The notes: generated from the letters alone by a model not told the origin. A stretch of 30,885 bases of DNA from Xanthobacteraceae bacterium (GCA_019746355.1 JAIESC010000182.1:1-30885), one strand, 5' to 3'. Shown: positions 8,016 through 16,662, numbered from the stretch's first letter. Numbers and translations are program-made.

Positions 8016-8942
8016 ATGTCGAGCTACAAGCTGGTTACCTATCAATCGGAAAAAGGCCCCCGCGCCGGCATCGTGGTGGACGACAAGCTGTTCGATGCCG
8101 CGGCGCTGACGCGCAAGGCGGCCTATGCCAGCATGCTCGACATCCTCAACGACTGGGCGTCGGCGAAGGGCACGCTGAAGAAGGCCGCGGCGGCTGCCGC
8201 GAAAAGCAAGCTCAAGAGCAAGCCGGTCGGCAAGGCGAAGCTGCTGCCGCCGGTGATGTTCCCGTCCGCGATCTACTGCGCCGGCGCGAACTACACTGAC
8301 CACATGATGGAGATGGCGAAGCTGCAGGGCATCCCGCCTGCGCCGGATCCGCACGAGGTGGGCTTGAAGCCCTGGCACTTCATCAAGGCATCGCGCACCG
8401 TGGTCGGCGACAAGGCCACGGTGAAACTGCCCAAGGCGTCGCAGGCGATCGACTGGGAGGCCGAATTGGGCGCGGTAATCGGAAAGAAGGCCAAGGACGT
8501 GCCGCTGGAGAAGGCGCTCGACTACGTGGCGGGCTACACCGTCGCCAACGAGCTGTCGGCGCGCGACCTCGGCCGCCGCGCGCAGCTTCCGGACTCGACG
8601 CCGTTCAAATGGGACTGGGTCGGCCAGAAGTGCTTCGACGACGCCTGCCCGATCGGCCCGTGGATCGTGCCGGCGAGCGAGATCAATGACCCGCAGAAGC
8701 TCGGCATCAAGCTCTGGGTCAATGACGTGATCAAGCAGGACTCCAACACCAGCGACATGATCTTCAATCTCGCCGAGCAGCTGTCGCATCTGTCCTCGCG
8801 CATCACGCTCTATCCGGGCGACATCATCCTCACCGGCACGCCCGCGGGCGTGGGCGCGGCGCGGCGCGAGTTCCTCAAGGCCGGCGACACCACAAAGGTG
8901 TGGGTGGAGAACGTCGGCACGCTGACCAACAAGATGGCGTGA
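8016..8942 (+). CDS. Fumarylacetoacetate hydrolase (FAH) family protein
   Basis: The 308-residue product carries the FAH C-terminal domain fold over about 85-305. FAH relatives are Mg/Mn-dependent enzymes that hydrolyse C-C bonds of diketo acids or act as hydratases, decarboxylases or isomerases in aromatic and sugar-acid catabolism. Seen here are YCAGANYTDHMMEM, KPWHFIKAS, the metal-site Glu pair region IDWEAELGAVIG, TVANELSARDLGRR and the closing GDIILTGTPAGVG. The start at 8016 has an aaggag site about 10 bp upstream. A small hairpin gccc-gaaa-gggc lies just before that site in the 60-bp gap after the dehydrogenase gene, which probably shares the transcript. The residues 60-80 (AAAAAAKSKLKSKPVGKAK-like) form a Lys/Ala-rich insert. 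Substrate unknown. Confidence 0.92.
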   Translation: MSSYKLVTYQSEKGPRAGIVVDDKLFDAAALTRKAAYASMLDILNDWASAKGTLKKAAAAAAKSKLKSKPVGKAKLLPPVMFPSAIYCAGANYTDHMMEMAKLQGIPPAPDPHEVGLKPWHFIKASRTVVGDKATVKLPKASQAIDWEAELGAVIGKKAKDVPLEKALDYVAGYTVANELSARDLGRRAQLPDSTPFKWDWVGQKCFDDACPIGPWIVPASEINDPQKLGIKLWVNDVIKQDSNTSDMIFNLAEQLSHLSSRITLYPGDIILTGTPAGVGAARREFLKAGDTTKVWVENVGTLTNKMA

Positions 8943-8953
8943 TGCCACGCGCG

Positions 8954-8979
8954 ACGCCCGCCGCACCCGCGGCGGGCGT
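8954..8979. terminator. Perfect 11-bp hairpin between convergent genes (bidirectional terminator)
   Basis: acgcccgccgc (8954-8964) and gcggcgggcgt (8969-8979) are exact reverse complements around a 4-base accc loop. The hairpin begins 11 bp after the FAH-family stop and ends 6 bp before the stop of the convergent GDCCVxC gene. This is where a shared terminator would be expected. It has no T-run on either strand, as is common for GC-rich alphaproteobacteria. Confidence 0.7.
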
Positions 8980-8985
8980 ATCCGC

Positions 8986-9222
8986 TCAGCCCCGGCAACA
9001 GGAGGCGGCCGTCGCATCGCCGGCGCGCTCGGCCTGCATCGGCGGACACCGCACCGAACCGTACGAGCAGAACACGCAGCAGTCGCCCGCTTTCGGGCGC
9101 AGCCGCATTCCGCAACCCGTGCACTCATAGAAAAACCGGCAGGCATCCGTCGGCATGATTTCGGCCTTTGCCGTTGCGCAGTGCGGGCAGGTGATGATGG
9201 ATTCGAGGATCATGATCGTCAT
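8986..9222 (-). CDS. GDCCVxC-domain small Cys-rich protein
   Basis: From the ATG at 9222 the product has 78 residues and eleven cysteines. It matches the small family defined by the motif GDCCVFCSYGSVRCPPMQ. Upstream of that lie TCPHC and FYECTGCGMRL, two CxxC pairs likely to bind zinc or another metal. Some members of this family have selenocysteine at a motif position; here all motif codons are TGC, so this is the cysteine form. An in-frame ATG at 9237 would add five residues. The family is often met near metal or redox genes, but its activity is not established. The C-terminal CCRG adds another vicinal pair. It faces the FAH-family gene across a strong hairpin and is divergent from the first Bug gene. 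Confidence 0.85.
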   Translation of the reverse strand: MTIMILESIITCPHCATAKAEIMPTDACRFFYECTGCGMRLRPKAGDCCVFCSYGSVRCPPMQAERAGDATAASCCRG

Positions 9223-9427
9223 GGCCGCAGCGTGCATCCTGCAGCGACCTCAGGATCAATAGGACGGATTGATGCGGGCAATCACGAATTCGCGAGCCGA
9301 AGGCTTGCTGATCGGCACGCTCTTGATGACGCGCGCGACCAAGGTCGGGCCAGGACAATTCGCAGGGTTGATTTCCGCACGAGCCTGCGGCTAACTCGCA
9401 ATCAGAAAATTGTTTCGGGGGCGAAAC

Positions 9428-10390
9428 ATGCGTCGGTTCCGGCTCGCTTTCGCAATTCTCTTCGTACTGTCCGGTCCGCTTTTCGCGCAGGACAACTGGC
9501 CGGCCAAACCGATCAAGGTCGTCGTCCCGCTCACGGCCGGCAGCGCCACCGACGTGATGGCGCGCATCGTCTTCGACCAGGTGTCGCAGCAGGTCGGCCA
9601 GCCGGTCGTCATCGAGAATCGGCCCGGCGCGGGCAACTCGATCGGCATGAACGCGGTCGCCAAGGCCGATCCCGACGGCTACACGATCCTCGCCAACTCG
9701 TCGTCGCACACCGTGAGCCCCGCGGTGCGCGCGACCATGCCGCTCGACACCGCCAACGATCTTTCGGCGATCATCCCGCTCGGCAACATGCCGGTGGTGA
9801 TCCTGTTCAACCCGAAGAAGGGCTATAAGAAGCTCAGCGACTTCGTCGAATGGGCCAAGGCCAATCCGGGCAAGGCCAACTACTCGTCGGCCGGCGCGGG
9901 CAACTCCTCGCATCTCAACGGCGAACTGTTCCGGCTTGCCGGCGGCTTCGAGGCGGTGCACCTGCCGTTCAAGGGCGCGCCGGAGGCGATGACCGAGGTG
10001 ATCGCCGGGCGCTCGGACTTCTACTTCTCGCCGCTGGTCAACGCGCTGCCGCTGCTCAAGGACGGCCAGTTGCAGGCGCTGGCGGTCAGCAACTCGGCGC
10101 GCGCCTCGGCGCTGCCTGACGTTCCGACCGTCGCCGAGGCCGGCTATCCGAAGTCGGAGTACAATTTCTGGGCCGGCGTGTTCCTGCCGTTGAAGACGCC
10201 CGCGCCGATCAAGCAGCGGCTCTACACCGAGATCGTCAAGGCGCTCGACGCACCGGTGGTGCGCGATAAGCTGAAAAACCTCGGGGCCGATCCGTTCAAG
10301 CTCACCTCGGCGGAGTTCGACGCACAGGTGCGCAAGGAGATCGAGACCAACACGCAGATCGCGCGCGCCGCCAACATCAAGGTGGAGTGA
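9428..10390 (+). CDS. Bug/TctC family tripartite-tricarboxylate-transporter substrate-binding protein (copy 1)
   Basis: The 320-residue protein is exported: residues 1-20 (MRRFRLAFAILFVLSGPLFA) form a signal peptide ending at FA-Q. The mature chain begins with the family hallmark WPAKPIKVVVPLTAGSATD. It also shows VIENRPGAGNSIGMNAVAKA, DGYTILANS, YSSAGAGNSSHLNGELF and VPTVAEAGYPKSEYNFW. Bug proteins bind carboxylates and other small polar ligands in the periplasm and pass them to TctAB-type carriers or sensors. The ATG at 9428 is chosen because it directly opens the signal peptide. The second Bug gene follows after 52 bp. The lack of tctA or tctB in the cluster makes this an orphan binding protein. 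Confidence 0.93.
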   Translation: MRRFRLAFAILFVLSGPLFAQDNWPAKPIKVVVPLTAGSATDVMARIVFDQVSQQVGQPVVIENRPGAGNSIGMNAVAKADPDGYTILANSSSHTVSPAVRATMPLDTANDLSAIIPLGNMPVVILFNPKKGYKKLSDFVEWAKANPGKANYSSAGAGNSSHLNGELFRLAGGFEAVHLPFKGAPEAMTEVIAGRSDFYFSPLVNALPLLKDGQLQALAVSNSARASALPDVPTVAEAGYPKSEYNFWAGVFLPLKTPAPIKQRLYTEIVKALDAPVVRDKLKNLGADPFKLTSAEFDAQVRKEIETNTQIARAANIKVE

Positions 10391-10442
10391 ACGCAAAATT
10401 TCGACCGGCGGACAACGCCGGCGAAAAAACCGGGAGGACGTC

Positions 10443-11399
10443 ATGCCGCGCCTGATTGTTGCGCTCGGATGGCTCGTGCTCGCGAGCATGGGCGTTTCCG
10501 CGCAGAGCTATCCGACGAAACCGATCCGCGTGATCGTGCCGTTCTCGGCGGGAAGCGGCACCGACATCGTCGCCCGCACCGTGATGGAGCAGGTGTCGCA
10601 GCAGCTCGGCCAGCCGATCGTGGTCGAGAACCGGGTCGGCGCGGGCGGCACGCTCGGCATCGGCGCGGTCGCCAAGGCCGAGCCCGACGGCTACACGCTG
10701 CTGATCCAGTCGACGTCGTTCGCGGTGGTCGCGACCACCTATTCCAACCCGGGCTACGACTCGCGCAAGGACTTTGCCGGTATCACCGCGCTGGTCAGCC
10801 TGCCGAACGTCCTGGTGGTGCAGCCGAACAAGTACAAGGCGCTGAAGGACCTGGTCGACGCGGCCAAGACCAATCCCGGCAAGATGAACTACGCCTCGGC
10901 GGGCGCGGGCAGCGCGGCGCATCTCAACGGCGAGCGCTTTCGCATGGCGACCGGCACCCAGATCCAGCACATTCCCTACAAGGGCGGTCCGGAGGGCCTC
11001 GCCGCGGTGATGTCCGGCGACTGCGATTTCTATTTCATCCCGCTGCCCGCCGCGCGCGGGCTCGTCGCCGGCGGCAAGCTTGCGATCCTCGCGGTGTCGG
11101 GCTCGGCGCGGTCGGCGCAGCTTCCGGATATTCCGACCACGGTCGAGGCCGGCTTTCCCAATTCGGAATACGACTTCTGGGTCGGCTTCTGGGCCCCGAA
11201 GGGCACGCCGCAGGCGGTTGTCGAGAAGCTCAACGCCGAGACCGTCAAGGCGCTGCAGAATCCTGCGACCAAGGCCAAGCTTGCCGCAAGCGGCGGCGAT
11301 CCGCTGCCGATGAAACCCGCGGAGTTCGACAACTTCGTCGGCAAGGAGATCGACGTCAACGCCACGCTGGTGAAGGCGTCAGGTGTGCAGATCAATTGA
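10443..11399 (+). CDS. Bug/TctC family substrate-binding protein (copy 2)
   Basis: The 318-residue product has a signal peptide (residues 1-20, cut near VSAQS) and the family start YPTKPIRVIVPFSAGSGTD. It resembles copy 1 closely in EQVSQQLGQPIVVENR, GIGAVAKAEPDGYTLL and YASAGAGSAAHLNGERF, so the two are probably local duplicates. A strong ribosome site (gggaggac) lies 4-5 bp before the ATG. A cysteine in the middle (SGDCDFYF) is unusual for the group and replaces the position filled by Arg-Ser in copy 1 (AGRSDFYF). It ends 75 bp from the stop of the convergent copy 3. That gap holds a weak cggaatt/aattccg inverted repeat (11414-11448) that might help end both transcripts. Confidence 0.93.
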   Translation: MPRLIVALGWLVLASMGVSAQSYPTKPIRVIVPFSAGSGTDIVARTVMEQVSQQLGQPIVVENRVGAGGTLGIGAVAKAEPDGYTLLIQSTSFAVVATTYSNPGYDSRKDFAGITALVSLPNVLVVQPNKYKALKDLVDAAKTNPGKMNYASAGAGSAAHLNGERFRMATGTQIQHIPYKGGPEGLAAVMSGDCDFYFIPLPAARGLVAGGKLAILAVSGSARSAQLPDIPTTVEAGFPNSEYDFWVGFWAPKGTPQAVVEKLNAETVKALQNPATKAKLAASGGDPLPMKPAEFDNFVGKEIDVNATLVKASGVQIN

Positions 11400-11474
11400 C
11401 GCGAGCAACATCGCGGAATTGATTTTGCAGCACTGGACACAAATTCCGAACTGCCGGTTTAGGTGGATCAGCGG

Positions 11475-12452
11475 TCATTGCTTCCTGACCCCGGCCGCGT
11501 CGGCGGCCGCGGTCCATTTCTTCAATTCGGCCGCCACATAACGCGTGAAGTCGTCCGGCGTGCCGCCGAGCGGCTCATAGCCCATCTTGTCGAGCGCGCC
11601 GCGCAGCGCCTCGGACTTGAGCCCGTCGTTGATCGCCCCCGCCAGCTTGTCGAGGATGTCGGCAGGGGTGCCGGCCGGGGCCATCAGGCCGAACCAGATG
11701 CTGGCGTCGAGCTCCGGCAGGCCGACCTCGGCGACGGTCGGAATGTCCGGCAGCACGGCCGAGCGCTTCGGCGCAGCCCAGGCCAGCGCCTTGAGCGTGC
11801 CCGCCTTGATGTGCGGCAGCACCACCGACACCGCCGAGAACATGATCTGGGTGCGGCCCGCGAGCAGATCGGTGACCGCGGGCGAGCTGCCTTGATAGGG
11901 CACGTGCACGAGCTCGACCCCTGCCCGCACGTTCATCAGCGCGCCGGCAAGATGCGGCGTGGTGGCGACGCCCGACGACGCATAGTTCAGCTGGCCGGGC
12001 TTCGACTTCGCCAGCGCAATCAGGTCGCCGACGCTGTTCGCGCCGGTCGACGGATGCACCACCAGCACGGTCGGCACCGTGGCGATGAGCGCGATCGGCG
12101 CAAAGTCCTTGCCGAAATCGAACGACAGGTTCGACGACACCGCGGCGTTCACCACGTTCGCGACCGTGCCGAGGAACAGCGTGGTGCCGTCCTTCGGCGC
12201 GCGGGCGGCGTATTCGGTCGCGATGTTGCTCGACGCGCCGGGCCGGTTCTCGACCACGAACTGCTGGCCGAGCGTGCCGGCGAGATGCGTGGCGAGCGCG
12301 CGCGAGACGAGATCGCCCGCGGCCCCTGCCGGAAAGCCGACGACGATCCGCACCGGCCGGTCCGGATAACCTTGCGCCGCAGCCGTGGGCGCGCCGGGCG
12401 CAAGCGCGAGCGCCGCCGCGAGCAGCGCCAGCCACCCCAGGTCCCGCCCCAT
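11475..12452 (-). CDS. Bug/TctC family substrate-binding protein (copy 3)
   Basis: The 325-residue product starts with a long Ala-rich signal peptide (residues 1-27, LALLAAALALAPGAPTAAAQ). The mature chain opens GYPDRPVRIVVGFPAGAAGD. The hallmark PGASSNIATEYAARAPKDG is shared with the other two leftward copies and differs from the rightward pair, which has PGAGNSIG or VGAGGTLG. It also carries LVHVPYQGSSPAVTDLLAG and IPTVAEVGLPELDASIWFG. It is the last gene of the leftward trio, starting 8 bp after the stop of copy 4, so translation is likely coupled. Its ligand is unknown. Confidence 0.92.
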   Translation of the reverse strand: MGRDLGWLALLAAALALAPGAPTAAAQGYPDRPVRIVVGFPAGAAGDLVSRALATHLAGTLGQQFVVENRPGASSNIATEYAARAPKDGTTLFLGTVANVVNAAVSSNLSFDFGKDFAPIALIATVPTVLVVHPSTGANSVGDLIALAKSKPGQLNYASSGVATTPHLAGALMNVRAGVELVHVPYQGSSPAVTDLLAGRTQIMFSAVSVVLPHIKAGTLKALAWAAPKRSAVLPDIPTVAEVGLPELDASIWFGLMAPAGTPADILDKLAGAINDGLKSEALRGALDKMGYEPLGGTPDDFTRYVAAELKKWTAAADAAGVRKQ

Positions 12453-12460
12453 GTCCCGCC

Positions 12461-13420
12461 TCACTTCTTCAGTCCCGCGGCCACCGCCAGGTCGGCCCAG
12501 CGCTTCACCTCGCTCGCCATGTGGCGCGAATACTCGTCCGGCCCGCCAGGCATCGGATCGACCCCCTGCGGGGCCCAGGCGGCGATCACCTCCGGCGATT
12601 TCAACGCCTCCTGCGCTGCGCGGGAAAGCTTGCCGAGCGCGTCGGACGGCGCGCCCGCGGGGGCCGCGAGCCCGAACCAGATCGAGGTGACGAAGCCCGG
12701 CATGCCGGCCTCGATCATGGTCGGCACCTCCGGCAGGATCGATGCGCGCTTCGCGGTCGAGGAGGCCAGCACCTTGAGCTGGCCGGACTTCACCAGCGAG
12801 ATCACCGCAGTCGCGGGCGAGAACATCACCTGCACCCGGCCGGCGAGCAGGTCGGTCGCGGCCTGCGGACTCCCTTGGTAAGGCACGTGCACGAGCTTGG
12901 TGCCGGTGTTGTGCATGAACAGCTCGCCGGACATGTGCGGCGCGCTGCCGATGCCGGTCGAGGCGTAGGTAAGCTCGCCGGGCTTGGATTTCGCCAGCGC
13001 GATCAGCTCCTGCACGCTGTTCACGCCGACCGACGGGTGCACCACCAGGATCACCGCAACCTCGTTGACCAAGCCGACCGGCGCGAAGTCCTTGATGATG
13101 TCGAACGACAGGTTCGACGTCATCGCCGCGTTGTTGGCGTTGACCGAGCCCGGCAGGAACAGCGTGTAGCCGTCCTTCGGCGCGCGGGCGACGTATTCCG
13201 CCGCGAGGTTGGAGGCGGCTCCCGGCTTGTTCTCGATCACGAACTGCTGGCCAAGGATCTGGCCCATGCGGTTGCCCAGCACGCGCGCGGTGATGTCGGC
13301 GACCGAGCCCGCGGTGAACCCGACCGCGAGCCGCACCGGCTTGTTCGGGTAGTCCTGCGCGCCGCACGGAGCCGCAGCGACCGCGAGCGCCGCGACGAGA
13401 GCCCATTTCAATCCACGCAC
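12461..13420 (-). CDS. Bug/TctC family substrate-binding protein (copy 4), GTG start
   Basis: No ATG fits the signal peptide, while a GTG at 13420 gives (M)RGLKWALVAALAVAAAPCGAQ, preceded by a good ribosome site (gggaggac) about 8 bp upstream. The resulting protein has 319 residues. Its first residues RGLK match those of copy 5, supporting this start. The mature part shows YPNKPVRLAVGFTAGSVAD, the trio hallmark PGAASNLAAEYVARAPKDG and YTLFLPGSVNANNAAM. LVHVPYQGSPQAATDLLAG is nearly the same as in copy 3, so copies 3 and 4 are probably the closest pair. A Cys lies near the signal-peptide end (AAPCGAQ), but the surrounding residues do not make a good lipobox. The gap to copy 5 is 32 bp. Confidence 0.92.
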   Translation of the reverse strand: MRGLKWALVAALAVAAAPCGAQDYPNKPVRLAVGFTAGSVADITARVLGNRMGQILGQQFVIENKPGAASNLAAEYVARAPKDGYTLFLPGSVNANNAAMTSNLSFDIIKDFAPVGLVNEVAVILVVHPSVGVNSVQELIALAKSKPGELTYASTGIGSAPHMSGELFMHNTGTKLVHVPYQGSPQAATDLLAGRVQVMFSPATAVISLVKSGQLKVLASSTAKRASILPEVPTMIEAGMPGFVTSIWFGLAAPAGAPSDALGKLSRAAQEALKSPEVIAAWAPQGVDPMPGGPDEYSRHMASEVKRWADLAVAAGLKK

Positions 13421-13452
13421 GTCCGTCCTCCCTGCCCGTCTATGTCCTGATC

Positions 13453-14424
13453 CTATTTTCGGATCCCTGCGTCGTTGACGACACCGGCCCATTTCTTCAA
13501 TTCCGCGTCGATGAAGCGCGCGAACTCCTCGGGCGAGCCGCCGAGCGGATCGACGCCCTGCACGCGGAGCAGCGACAGCACCTCGGGCGATTTCACCGCC
13601 TCGTTGGCCGCGCGCGACAGCTTGCCGACGATCTCGGCCGAAGTGCCCGCCGGCGCAAGGATCCCCATCCAGATGCCGGCGGAATAGCCCGGCACGCCGG
13701 ACTCGGCCATGGTTGGCACCTCGGGCGCGATCGCCGCCCGCGTCGGCTGGGTCACCGCCAGTGCCTTGAGCTTGCCGGCCTGGACATTGGACCACACGGT
13801 CGCGGCCGGGCCGAACATCAGCGGCACCCGGCCGGCGAGCACGTCATTCATGCTCTGCGCGCTGCCCGGATAGGGAATCTGCGTGAGCTTGATGCCCGTG
13901 GTGCTGCTGAGCAGCACACCGGACAGGTGGCTCATCGTGCCCGCGCCCGAGGAGGCATATTGCAGCCCGTCGGGCGTGGCCCTGGCGAGCGCAATCATCT
14001 CCTGGACGCTGTTGGCGGGCAGCGATGGATGCGCCACCAGGATTTGCGGCGCGTTGGCGATCGCCATGATCGGCGCGAAGTCCTTGCCGAAATCGAAGCT
14101 GAGCGTGTTGACGGCCGGATTGATGGTCTGCGCCACCGTGCACATCAAGAGCGTGTAGCCGTCCTTGGGGGCGCGGGCGACGAATTCGGCCCCAAGGCTC
14201 GAGCCCGCGCCGGGGCGGTTCTCGATGACGATCTGCTGGCCGATGTTCTGGCTCATGCGCGTCGCCATGGCGCGGGCGATCACGTCGGCGACCGCACCCG
14301 GCGCGAAGCCGACGACCAGGCGCACCGGCCGTGTCGGGTAGTCGTCGGCGGGCGCCATGGTTCCGGCGGAGACCCCGACAAGCGCAAGCAGCAGCGCGAC
14401 CGCGGCGCCCTTTAAGCCCCGCAT
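13453..14424 (-). CDS. Bug/TctC family substrate-binding protein (copy 5)
   Basis: The 323-residue protein heads the leftward trio. It has a signal peptide of about 25 residues (RGLKGAAVALLLALVGVSAG) and begins the mature chain with YPTRPVRLVVGFAPGAVAD. It shares PGAGSSLGAEFVARAPKDG with copies 3 and 4, and has QIPYPGSAQSMNDVLAG in the ligand-cleft region where they have VPYQGS. The ATG at 14424 has gggagga about 7 bp upstream. The promoter for the trio should lie in the 143-bp divergent gap shared with the chemoreceptor gene (14425-14567). That gap is clearly less GC-rich around 14468-14515. No transporter membrane subunit lies near it. Confidence 0.93.
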   Translation of the reverse strand: MRGLKGAAVALLLALVGVSAGTMAPADDYPTRPVRLVVGFAPGAVADVIARAMATRMSQNIGQQIVIENRPGAGSSLGAEFVARAPKDGYTLLMCTVAQTINPAVNTLSFDFGKDFAPIMAIANAPQILVAHPSLPANSVQEMIALARATPDGLQYASSGAGTMSHLSGVLLSSTTGIKLTQIPYPGSAQSMNDVLAGRVPLMFGPAATVWSNVQAGKLKALAVTQPTRAAIAPEVPTMAESGVPGYSAGIWMGILAPAGTSAEIVGKLSRAANEAVKSPEVLSLLRVQGVDPLGGSPEEFARFIDAELKKWAGVVNDAGIRK

Positions 14425-14567
14425 TCCATCCTCCCGTATCCCGCATCTTTCGCGCGGGTCGGGCGATCATAAACAATCCGTTAAGTATTGCGTAGTCGCC
14501 CTCCCATTAAGGCCGGTGCAACTTTGTCCCGGCATTCTGGCCACTGCACTCACCGATTTGGGAAGTC

Positions 14568-15914
14568 ATGGCTGACGCAACACTCGCGCTGGCAAATCAA
14601 TACGGTTGGCTGACGGCTGCCTTCGGCCTCGTCCTGATCGGCGTCGCGCTCTGGCGGTGCGCGAAGCTGCGGCGCATGAACAGCCAGCTTCAGACCGCGC
14701 TCAACAACATGTCGGCCGGGCTGTGCATGTGGTCGCCGAGCGGCCATCTAATCATCTGCAACGAGCGCTATGTGCAGATGTACAACCTGTCGCCGGAGGT
14801 GACGCGGCCGGGCGCGACGCTCCGCGAGCTGCTCGAGCACCGAACGAAAATGGGCAATTTCTCGGGCGACATCGACCAGTACATCGCCGACGTGCTGAGC
14901 AGCATCGCCAAGGGCAAGACCGTGACCAGCGTGCGCGAGCACGAGGGCCGGTTCATTGCACTCGCCAACCGGCCGATGCCGGGCGGCGGCTGGGTCGCGA
15001 CCCACGAGGACGTGACCGAGCAGCGTCAGGCCGAGATGAACCACAGCTCGATGCTCGCAGCCGAAAGCCGTCGCGCCGAGATCGAGGAAGCCGTCGAGGG
15101 CTTCCGCGCGCGCGTCGAAAACGTACTGAAAAGCGTCGGCGACAGCGCCGCCTCGATGGAGACGACCGCGGTCGGCCTGCTGAAGTCGTCGGAGCAGACG
15201 TCGCAGCGGGCCGAGAGCGCGGTTCGCTCCTCCAATGACGCCTCGGCCAACGTGGCGATCGCGGCGACCGCCGCCTCCGAGCTTTCCGCCTCGATCGGCG
15301 AGATCAGCGAGCAGCTCACGCGCACCACCGACGTGGTGCGCGCCTCGGTCAACGAGGCCGAGACCACCAACGCGCAGATCGCGGGGCTCGCCGCGGCGGC
15401 GCAGAAGATCGGCGACGTGGTCGAGTTGATCAGCGACATTGCCGGCCAGACCAACCTGCTTGCGCTCAACGCCACCATCGAGGCGGCGCGCGCGGGCGAC
15501 GCCGGCCGCGGCTTCGCGGTCGTCGCGTCGGAGGTCAAGTCGCTCGCGGTGCAGACCGCAAAAGCGACCGAGGACATCGCCGCGCAGATTCTCGCCGTCC
15601 AGGGCTCGACGGCGGGCGCGGTCGAGGCGATCCGCAGCATCGGCGGACGCATGAAGGAGATCAGCGCCTACACGTCGGCCGTGGCGGCGGCGATCGAGCA
15701 GCAGAACTCGGCAACCGGCGAGATCTCGCAGAACGTCGAGGGCGCGGCGCGGGGCACGCACACGGTGGTGTCCGCGCTCAACGACGTGGCGGGGGCGGCG
15801 ACTGCGACGCGCAGCTCCGCCGAAACGGTGCTGTCGGTGTCCCGCTCGGTCGAAGCCGCGGTGACGAAGCTCCGCGCCGAGGTCGAGGCGTTTCTCGCCA
15901 AGGTGGCGGCGTAA
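14568..15914 (+). CDS. Methyl-accepting chemotaxis protein with one membrane segment and a PAS domain
   Basis: The 448-residue chemoreceptor has one hydrophobic helix at about 13-30, then a PAS_7-like domain at about 40-155. That domain includes [43 protein letters not shown] and [14 protein letters not shown]. The methyl-accepting signalling coiled coil covers about 200-445. Its hairpin tip lies near 290-335, with [18 protein letters not shown] and [13 protein letters not shown], which contacts CheA and CheW. There is no periplasmic sensor domain and no clear HAMP, so sensing is probably cytoplasmic, perhaps of redox state or an internal ligand. No che genes occur in the window. It is divergent from the Bug trio and could sense related compounds, which is inference only. 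Confidence 0.93.
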   Translation: MADATLALANQYGWLTAAFGLVLIGVALWRCAKLRRMNSQLQTALNNMSAGLCMWSPSGHLIICNERYVQMYNLSPEVTRPGATLRELLEHRTKMGNFSGDIDQYIADVLSSIAKGKTVTSVREHEGRFIALANRPMPGGGWVATHEDVTEQRQAEMNHSSMLAAESRRAEIEEAVEGFRARVENVLKSVGDSAASMETTAVGLLKSSEQTSQRAESAVRSSNDASANVAIAATAASELSASIGEISEQLTRTTDVVRASVNEAETTNAQIAGLAAAAQKIGDVVELISDIAGQTNLLALNATIEAARAGDAGRGFAVVASEVKSLAVQTAKATEDIAAQILAVQGSTAGAVEAIRSIGGRMKEISAYTSAVAAAIEQQNSATGEISQNVEGAARGTHTVVSALNDVAGAATATRSSAETVLSVSRSVEAAVTKLRAEVEAFLAKVAA

Positions 15915-16100
15915 AGCTCGATCGCGGCGAATGCGTGCGCCCGTTGCGTGTGGGGCTGCCACAAGCCGGTTTGAAAGACGCCGTTGGGAAGCCCGCAGCG
16001 GGCCCTCGCCCAGGCTCAGCACATTGGGGGCGACAGTCCAGTAAATCGAAAATTACGGACTAAAACGGCATATTATTCGAATTTTACGGACATTTGGCCT

Positions 16101-16454
16101 TTCAAAGCGCTTCGTGCCGGTCAGGCGCATGTCATCATCCCCACCGTCTTCCGCGACGACTACATCAACGGAATGCGGTCGCTCACGCGAAGGGCCGACC
16201 CCGCGCCGATCACGCGGGCCTGCCTGCGAGCCCAGGAAATCAGCGCCGCGATCCAGATAGCCACCGCCGACGAGGCGATCGAAGCATGGGCGAAAGTCAA
16301 TGCGTTCATGCGGCCGGGTCCAAACGCGCGTCTGGAGAAATACGATCCCGCGACGGAAATCGAATGGCGCGGAGAGATGCCCGCGCCGAAAACATACTGG
16401 GAAGCGGAGGACAATCCGCAGACCGTCATACCCACCGGCTCATTCGGCGGTTAG
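16101..16454 (+). pseudogene. C-terminal remnant of a Fic family protein
   Basis: The translated segment reads LRAGQAHVIIPTVFRDDYI, NGMRSLTRRADPAPI and ends after NAFMRPGPNARLEKYDP, matching the region that follows the catalytic loop in Fic/DOC-family proteins. Fic enzymes transfer AMP or other groups to target proteins using HPFxxGNGR. That motif and everything N-terminal to it are missing. In-frame sequence continues upstream to an ATG at 15984, but there it reads like non-coding DNA and passes through an AT-rich patch (about 16040-16100). An ATG inside the remnant (16171) would give 94 residues, which cannot be a working Fic enzyme. The likeliest reading is a deletion relic; a short expressed gene cannot be excluded. 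Confidence 0.6.
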
Positions 16455-16487
16455 GCGCGTCTCCCGTCCCGCGCGTCTGACCGGCCC

Positions 16488-16533
16488 GCCGCCATAGCGC
16501 GTCGAAGACGCGCGTGAACGCGCTTGTGGCGGC
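16488..16533. repeat. Palindromic intergenic repeat, short copy
   Basis: gccgcca (16488-16494) pairs with tggcggc (16527-16533). The core atagcgcgtcgaagacgcgc recurs in the larger element at 19573-19720, with its next bases differing by one substitution. The element stands between the Fic relic and the next gene. It is likely one member of a dispersed repeat family. Confidence 0.6.
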
Positions 16534-16662
16534 GTCCTGGAATGACCGCGATGAGTATCCACAATGCGGCAAACGCGTGGGGCCCAGGCTGGATTTTGCG
16601 GCCAAAGGCGGCTTCACTGCGCCCGGACAAGAGAAACGCGGGCGGCTCAAGGAAGCAAAAAC

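Noticed and set aside
8986..9222. Possible selenocysteine codon in the GDCCVxC gene
   Set aside because: All motif codons are TGC; there is no in-frame TGA before the natural stop.
11414..11448. cggaatt/aattccg inverted repeat between the convergent Bug genes
   Set aside because: Seven-base arms with a 21-base loop and no T-run are too weak to call a terminator.
14468..14515. Possible CtrA or sigma-54 site in the gap upstream of the chemoreceptor
   Set aside because: Two TTAAG words occur but with the wrong spacing, and no TGGCAC-N5-TTGC match was found.
15984..16100. N-terminal part of the frame leading into the Fic remnant
   Set aside because: The translation has no similarity to Fic N-terminal regions and crosses AT-rich DNA, so it was not included in the remnant.
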